This document shows positions 59,929-64,000 of a DNA stretch of 64,000 bases, in pieces. How positions within the stretch are numbered: the first letter of the stretch is position 1; each line of letters opens with the position of its first letter. This stretch comes from an uncultured Lachnospiraceae bacterium (GTDB lineage Bacteria; Bacillota; Clostridia; Lachnospirales; Lachnospiraceae), in contig CAJULA010000004.1 of NCBI GenBank assembly GCA_910587155.1, forward strand, positions 124,001-188,000, given 5' to 3'. Under the pieces are notes generated by a model. The model was not told where the DNA came from. It made no database searches and worked only from the letters and a program-made list of their open reading frames with translations. Made by a program: the position numbers and the translations under genes.

Positions 59929-59957
59929 ATAATAACGGATTTTGGAGAAAATTGCAA
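59929..59957 (-). promoter_or_regulatory. Promoter of the MarR-MATE unit
   Basis: TTGCAA (59952-59957), 17 bp, TATTAT (59929-59934) on the minus strand. Confidence 0.72.
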
Positions 59958-59974
59958 GATTTATTTTCCGCGAT

Positions 59975-60003
59975 TTGCATATTTCCCAAAAATGTTGTAC
60001 GAT
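59975..60003 (+). promoter_or_regulatory. Possible promoter of the SGNH hydrolase gene
   Basis: TTGCAT (59975-59980), 17 bp, TACGAT (59998-60003) on the plus strand, about 80 bp upstream of the gene. An inverted repeat ACATCCG/CGGATGT lies in the leader at 60027-60053. Confidence 0.4.
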
Positions 60004-60088
60004 ACTAATGATAAGGAAAACTGAAAACATCCGCTTATTACCGTATCGGATGTAAAACAAGTGTTATGTTCGGATAAGAGGTGTCAGT

Positions 60089-61234
60089 ATGAAAAAATTA
60101 TATGTGTTATGTTTCTTTCTCTGTATTGGTATCATTGCCAGTCCCCTTCCTTCTCAGGCTCATGAAGGGTTCGCCTGGGAGATTCTTTCTGATGGTCCGG
60201 AAAAGGAAACGGAGGATGCCGCGGAAAACACATCTGATCAAAATACGGACGCAGATAAAATAACAGAAGATACCGAAAGTGAAAACGAAACGCAGGAAAC
60301 TGCCGAAAGTGAGGACGGGCCTGACAAAACGGTTCCGGAAGGTCAGGACGACGCGCAGGAAAAACAGGAGCAGCCGCCCAAGGAAATTTCTCAGGAAGGA
60401 GAGAACGCGCCGGAACAAGAGGAAGCCTCCCAGGAGGATAGCAATGCCAAACCGCAGTCCATCTACTCCGAATCTGAGACAACAGAAATGATCCGGGCCA
60501 AATACAGGGAACTGGAAGAAGCCTATGAAATGAAAAACAAATTTAAAAAAACAAAGACCATCGACAGTATCGACTCTTTTATCCTCAATTTCTGCGGGGA
60601 TCCGCTGAAGGGAAAAACCATTGTCTTTCTGGGAGACAGTATCACCGCGGGAAACGGCGGTACACTGACACCGGATGGCAGCGGACTGGATTATACCAAT
60701 TTTATCGCCAAGTATACATCCGCCAGAATTGTCAATCTGGGAATCGGCGGCGCCCCTTTTGAGGGAAGCGACAATGACGATGCCATTGTACACCGGTACG
60801 GCGATATTCCAGAGGACGCTGATATCATTGTTTTGTTTGCAGGCATCAATGATCTGTTTGCAGGCTCCGACAATTTCGGTTCACTGAAAGAACTGGACGA
60901 GGGTACGTACTGTGGGGATATCTACAGAACATTCCGTCAGATTCACCGGCTCCATCCGGATGCGGATGTCCATGTGGTCATCACCTATCCCAACAGAATG
61001 GAAACCTATGAACAATTCCGGGATGAAGACTGGCAGGATTATGCGGATGTGCAGATCAATCTCGCGGACAGATATGATTTCCATGTCATTAATCTGTATG
61101 AAGAGGGTTTCATGGATAATGCGGACTACAAGATACGGAACGCTTTTTTCAAAGATGATATCCACCCCGATGATCTGGGCAGTGAAATACTGGGCAGGCA
61201 CATTCTTGTACATCTGATCGAAAAATACGTATAA
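60089..61234 (+). CDS. Secreted SGNH/GDSL-family hydrolase
   Basis: A 381-residue exported esterase-like protein. A signal peptide ends near SQA (about residue 24). A very acidic Glu/Asp/Thr-rich linker of about 110 residues follows, then a short helix and the SGNH domain from about 175. The motifs are block I LGDSITAGNGG (Ser), block II Gly in NLGIGGAPF, block III FAGINDLFAG (Asn), and block V DDIHPDDLG (Asp and His). It probably removes acyl groups from a surface glycan or lipid. The linker suggests it is held away from the membrane or wall. It is a plus-strand single gene with AGAGGTG before the ATG. Confidence 0.86.
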   Translation: MKKLYVLCFFLCIGIIASPLPSQAHEGFAWEILSDGPEKETEDAAENTSDQNTDADKITEDTESENETQETAESEDGPDKTVPEGQDDAQEKQEQPPKEISQEGENAPEQEEASQEDSNAKPQSIYSESETTEMIRAKYRELEEAYEMKNKFKKTKTIDSIDSFILNFCGDPLKGKTIVFLGDSITAGNGGTLTPDGSGLDYTNFIAKYTSARIVNLGIGGAPFEGSDNDDAIVHRYGDIPEDADIIVLFAGINDLFAGSDNFGSLKELDEGTYCGDIYRTFRQIHRLHPDADVHVVITYPNRMETYEQFRDEDWQDYADVQINLADRYDFHVINLYEEGFMDNADYKIRNAFFKDDIHPDDLGSEILGRHILVHLIEKYV

Positions 61235-61249
61235 AAAGAAGTAAGTCAG

Positions 61250-61325
61250 GGGCCCCGTCAGCATACGCTGACGGGGCCCGACATACGAGCAGGAGAAGAG
61301 GACTCTCCCCTGCCCGACTGCACAG
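61250..61325 (-). repeat. Structured intergenic repeat, copy C
   Basis: On the minus strand TGTGCAGTCGGGCAGGGG and GAGAGTCCTCTTCTCCTGCTCG form a long hairpin (61288-61318) with G-U pairs, followed by GGGCCCCGTCAGC-GTAT-GCTGACGGGGCCC (61250-61279), a 13-bp perfect stem. The same order of parts is seen in copy A at 15181-15270. It lies between the convergent SGNH hydrolase and gpmI genes and may act as their shared terminator, although T runs are absent. Confidence 0.6.
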
Positions 61326-61347
61326 ATACGTAAGGAAAAATTATTCT

Positions 61348-62892
61348 TTATTTTCTGACGAGCAGCGATTTCCCGGTCATCTCTGCCGGCTGCTCTTTTT
61401 TCATAATCTCTATCAGAGTAGGGATAATATCGGCCAGGCATCCGCCTTCTCTCAGTGTATATGCCGGATCATAGTTTACAAGGATAAACGGCACCTGGTT
61501 GGTCGTATGGGCGGTAAACGGCGCACCGGTTTCATAATCCACAAGCTGCTCCGCATTGCCATGGTCCGCACAGATAAAGAGTACGCCGTCTGCCTTTTTC
61601 ACCGCTTCCACGGCTTTGCCCACACAAGCATCCACGGCTTCCACGGCTTTAATGGCGGCAGGTTCCACACCGGTATGTCCCACCATATCCGGATTGGCAA
61701 AATTGATAATGATTACATCATATTTGCCCGAGCCAATCGCCTCTGTCAGTTTATCGCATACTTCATAGGCACTCATCTCCGGTTTCAGATCATACGTGGC
61801 CACATCCTTGGGGGAATTGACAAGTACTCTGTCCTCCCCTTTATTGGGTTCCTCCACGCCGCCGTTAAAAAAGAAGGTAACATGGGCATATTTCTCTGTT
61901 TCCGCAATTCTGGCCTGTGTCATACCATTGGCAGCCAGCCATTCGCCAAAGGTGTTGGTGACTGCAATCTTATGGAATGCCACTTCCTTATTCGGTATGG
62001 TGGGATCGTAGTCTGAGAAACATACATAAGTAAGCGCCAGTCTGCTGCCTCTCTCAAAGCCCTTAAAGTCATCATCGCAGAAGGCATGGGTGATCTCTCT
62101 TGCACGGTCAGGACGGAAATTAAAGAAAATCACGGAATCATGATCGGAAATAACAGCCACCGGTCTGCCTTCCTTTTCCACTACGGTAGGTTTTACAAAC
62201 TCGTCGGTCTCATCTCTGTCATAGGAAGCCTGAATCCCTGCGGGGCCGCCGGTCGCCCGAAGGCCCTCGCCCTTTGTCAGTGCATCGTAGGCAAGCTTCA
62301 CTCTGTCATAATTATTATCTCTGTCCATGGCATAGTAACGGCCCATCACAGATGCGATCTCGCCTACACCGATCTTCTTCATCTCCTCCTCAAGCTGCTC
62401 CGCATAGCCCTTTCCGCTGGCGGGCGGTGTATCCCTGCCGTCCAGGAAACAGTGTACATATACTTTGGAAAGGCCGTTTCTCTTAGCCAGCTCCAGCAGT
62501 CCGTATAAATGCGTATTATGGCTGTGTACGCCGCCGTCAGACAAAAGGCCGAACATATGGAGGGCGCTGTCATGTTTCTTACAGTTATTCACCGCATCCA
62601 TCAGCGCCGGATTTTCAAAAAATGTACCGTCCTGGATCTCTTTTGTGATCCTTGTCAGTTCCTGGTATACAATGCGGCCCGCGCCCATATTCAGATGCCC
62701 CACTTCGGAATTGCCCATCTGCCCGTCAGGAAGTCCTACCGCCATGCCGCTGGCATTGCCCTTTACAAACGGATATTCACGCATCAGCCTGTCCATAACA
62801 GGAGTGGCCGCCTGCGCCACGGCATTGCCGTCCGTCCTGTCATTGAGGCCGTATCCGTCCAGAATCATCAGTACAACCGGTTTTTTACTCAT
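61348..62892 (-). CDS. gpmI: 2,3-bisphosphoglycerate-independent phosphoglycerate mutase
   Basis: A 514-residue manganese enzyme interconverting 3- and 2-phosphoglycerate in glycolysis. MILDGYGLND opens the alkaline-phosphatase-like fold, and the catalytic Ser lies in GQMGNSEVGHLNMGAGR. RDTPPASGKGY, DHDSVIFFNFRPDRARE and CADHGNAEQL give the remaining metal and substrate sites. AAAGGAG 8 nt upstream fixes the ATG. A strong promoter (63067-63095) lies 165 nt upstream. Confidence 0.97.
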   Translation of the reverse strand: MSKKPVVLMILDGYGLNDRTDGNAVAQAATPVMDRLMREYPFVKGNASGMAVGLPDGQMGNSEVGHLNMGAGRIVYQELTRITKEIQDGTFFENPALMDAVNNCKKHDSALHMFGLLSDGGVHSHNTHLYGLLELAKRNGLSKVYVHCFLDGRDTPPASGKGYAEQLEEEMKKIGVGEIASVMGRYYAMDRDNNYDRVKLAYDALTKGEGLRATGGPAGIQASYDRDETDEFVKPTVVEKEGRPVAVISDHDSVIFFNFRPDRAREITHAFCDDDFKGFERGSRLALTYVCFSDYDPTIPNKEVAFHKIAVTNTFGEWLAANGMTQARIAETEKYAHVTFFFNGGVEEPNKGEDRVLVNSPKDVATYDLKPEMSAYEVCDKLTEAIGSGKYDVIIINFANPDMVGHTGVEPAAIKAVEAVDACVGKAVEAVKKADGVLFICADHGNAEQLVDYETGAPFTAHTTNQVPFILVNYDPAYTLREGGCLADIIPTLIEIMKKEQPAEMTGKSLLVRK

Positions 62893-63066
62893 ACTCTCTT
62901 CTCCTTTATCATAATATATTGAATCCGATCAGACACCATTCACGTATCACATCGCCGCCGACCGGACATATAGCCCATTCCGGCCATGATATGCCCCTCT
63001 GCCAAAGCCTCTGCCTGGTCTTTTTCTGACCTGCTATCTGTCGACCCGGGGCCTGTAACCGCAATT

Positions 63067-63095
63067 ATTATACACCCATTACACTGCTTTCGCAA
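63067..63095 (-). promoter_or_regulatory. Promoter of gpmI
   Basis: TTGCGA (63090-63095), 17 bp, TATAAT (63067-63072) on the minus strand, just after the end of the NUDIX remnant. The leader would be about 165 nt and contains a 15-codon frame with AGAGGGG before its ATG. Confidence 0.72.
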
Positions 63096-63100
63096 CCGGT

Positions 63101-63354
63101 TTACATCTTGTGTTTGCAAACATCAATCCCCGCCTCTTCTTTTGTCTCCTTCACCGCATTGGAAGCCACTGACTGATCTACCTCGCACCACCCGCCCGGC
63201 AAAGACCAGGTACCGTTATTTTCATGAACCAGTAAGATCTTCCCATCCCGGAACACAGCCGCGCGTGTATCGACCTTCGGTGTCGGATAGCCCTCTTCAT
63301 TACAAAAGCAATGCTCTGTATTCGGATCGCCCACTCCGTCAGCTTATTATGCAT
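63101..63354 (-). pseudogene. NUDIX hydrolase remnant (internal deletion, frameshift, lost C-terminus)
   Basis: An ATG at 63354, 10 nt after GGAGG, starts MHNKLTEWAIRIQSIA, the N-terminus of the YjhB-like NUDIX hydrolases. The frame then shifts, and the next recognisable segment is EEGYPTPKVDTRAAVF, RDGKILLVHE and the NUDIX box GGWCEVDQSVASNAVKETKEEAG. About 40 expected residues are missing at the shift, and about 80 after the box. The stop at 63101 cuts the domain short. It is therefore a decayed gene; a frame from 63334 may be annotated as a small NUDIX protein. Confidence 0.7.
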
Positions 63355-63441
63355 GGCAAGTAATCCTCCAAACCATATCGGCATGCCAACAGCTTTTGCA
63401 TAAAACCGGGCGGCATGCTCCATTTCATCCAGTTCTTCAAG

Positions 63442-63999
63442 TCAATCCGCATTTTTCTGATAATCATATAACGAGCTCGCCAGATAATTTTTTTCCTTGA
63501 TAAACCACAACTCTGCCTGGTCCAGGCAATCCGCGGGCGCCCCCTTCCCCTCCTCATACCACTTCCTATAGTCTTCCCTCTTTTTAAATGCCCAGTTTCC
63601 ATTGTCAAATGCCGATTGCCTTACTCCGCTTAAAACTCCACAGAACACATCATATGTTATTTTCTTCCTCTGCTTCAGTGGTACTTTTATCAACTCCTCC
63701 AATTGCTGGAGATAAGTTGTTTTACCGTCCGGCAATGTTTTATTGGGCTTACTGACAGAAAAACTGTCCCAAAACTCAACATCACGCACACTGTTATATG
63801 TTCCAAATGCTTTCATGCTCTCCTGATCCTGCTTCTTCCCAGCACTCTCATTGCATGCCTTCCAAAGATTGCCCCTTGCTTCCTTATGTGCCGCATAATT
63901 CATAATCAACGCCGGTTCCGGGAGATAAAAGCTTGAAGAAGGGACTCCCGTTTTCTTATTGATTTCAAACCATTTCTGCCGCAGAGATCTTTCATAGTC
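63442..63999 (-). CDS. Hypothetical protein, 5' end beyond the window
   Basis: The frame is open to the right edge, so only the C-terminal about 185 residues are seen. They are hydrophilic, rich in Lys, Trp and Tyr (LRQKWFEINKKTG, RKKITYDVFCGVLSGVR, EDYRKWYEEGKG), without membrane segments or cysteine clusters. I do not recognise the family. The stretch looks more A+T-rich than the neighbouring housekeeping genes and lies beside the NUDIX remnant, which may hint at an accessory region beginning here. Confidence 0.55.
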   Translation of the reverse strand, partial: DYERSLRQKWFEINKKTGVPSSSFYLPEPALIMNYAAHKEARGNLWKACNESAGKKQDQESMKAFGTYNSVRDVEFWDSFSVSKPNKTLPDGKTTYLQQLEELIKVPLKQRKKITYDVFCGVLSGVRQSAFDNGNWAFKKREDYRKWYEEGKGAPADCLDQAELWFIKEKNYLASSLYDYQKNAD

Positions 64000-64000
64000 A

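Noticed and set aside
60027..60053. Inverted repeat ACATCCG/CGGATGT in the SGNH hydrolase leader
   Set aside because: Seven-base arms with a 13-nt spacer could occur by chance; no regulator or riboswitch family fits.

Overview
The window reads as chromosomal DNA of a spore-forming, Gram-positive anaerobe of the Clostridia, most likely Lachnospiraceae (old Clostridium cluster XIVa). The basis is gene content and order: ftsZ followed by spoIIGA-sigE-sigG, a SpoIIM/XerD/NUDIX cluster, a DUF5688 protein, a split transketolase, moderate G+C and strong AGGAGG ribosome-binding sites. The species cannot be named from the sequence alone. Nearly all genes lie on the minus strand; the plus-strand exceptions are a YlmC/YmxH protein, a DAHP synthase, a 36-residue membrane peptide, an SGNH hydrolase and a LacI remnant.

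Region 1 (1-10 kb): the start of a KtrB/TrkH potassium channel subunit and a cytoplasmic cell-wall amidase. Next comes a sugar operon read right to left: ROK regulator, ribose-type ABC importer (binding protein, ATPase, permease), two-subunit transketolase and FGGY kinase, ending in a terminator. Region 2 (10-17 kb): a chemoreceptor, a deletion scar joining headless amylosucrase and LacI genes, NADP glutamate dehydrogenase, two uncharacterised genes and tRNA-Arg(CCG).

Region 3 (17-25.7 kb): nrdR, a B12-type radical SAM protein, a YqeG phosphatase, aroE-aroK-aroQ, efp and a DUF5688 gene in one run. Also here are tdk, YlmC/YmxH, a transglutaminase-fold protein lacking its catalytic Cys and His, and an acyltransferase. 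Region 4 (25.8-41.8 kb): sporulation sigma factors G and E with the SpoIIGA protease, then the division/cell-wall cluster (mraZ, rsmH, ftsL, two class B PBPs, mraY, murD, ftsW, murA, ftsQ, ftsZ). Control sites are readable: MraZ boxes, a spoIIG-type promoter with a long spacer, and an ftsZ promoter.

Region 5 (42-47 kb): DAHP synthase, xerD, spoIIM, a NUDIX hydrolase, an aminotransferase with a palindromic operator, and a self-contained small-protein transcription unit. Region 6 (47-57.5 kb): rny, recX, recA (two SOS boxes), a zinc-ribbon/Gln-Pro-Gly repeat membrane protein, cinA, pgsA, rimO, rpoZ, gmk, remA and a YicC RNase. Region 7 (57.5-64 kb): a flavin-binding protein, a MarR-MATE pair, a secreted SGNH hydrolase, gpmI, a decayed NUDIX gene and a partial unknown gene.

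No CRISPR array, transposase, prophage or obvious defence island was found. The less expected items are a structured intergenic repeat in three copies, a tRNA gene enclosed by a perfect 14-bp inverted repeat, the 36-residue protein unit, the inactive transglutaminase-like protein and the amylosucrase/LacI deletion scar.
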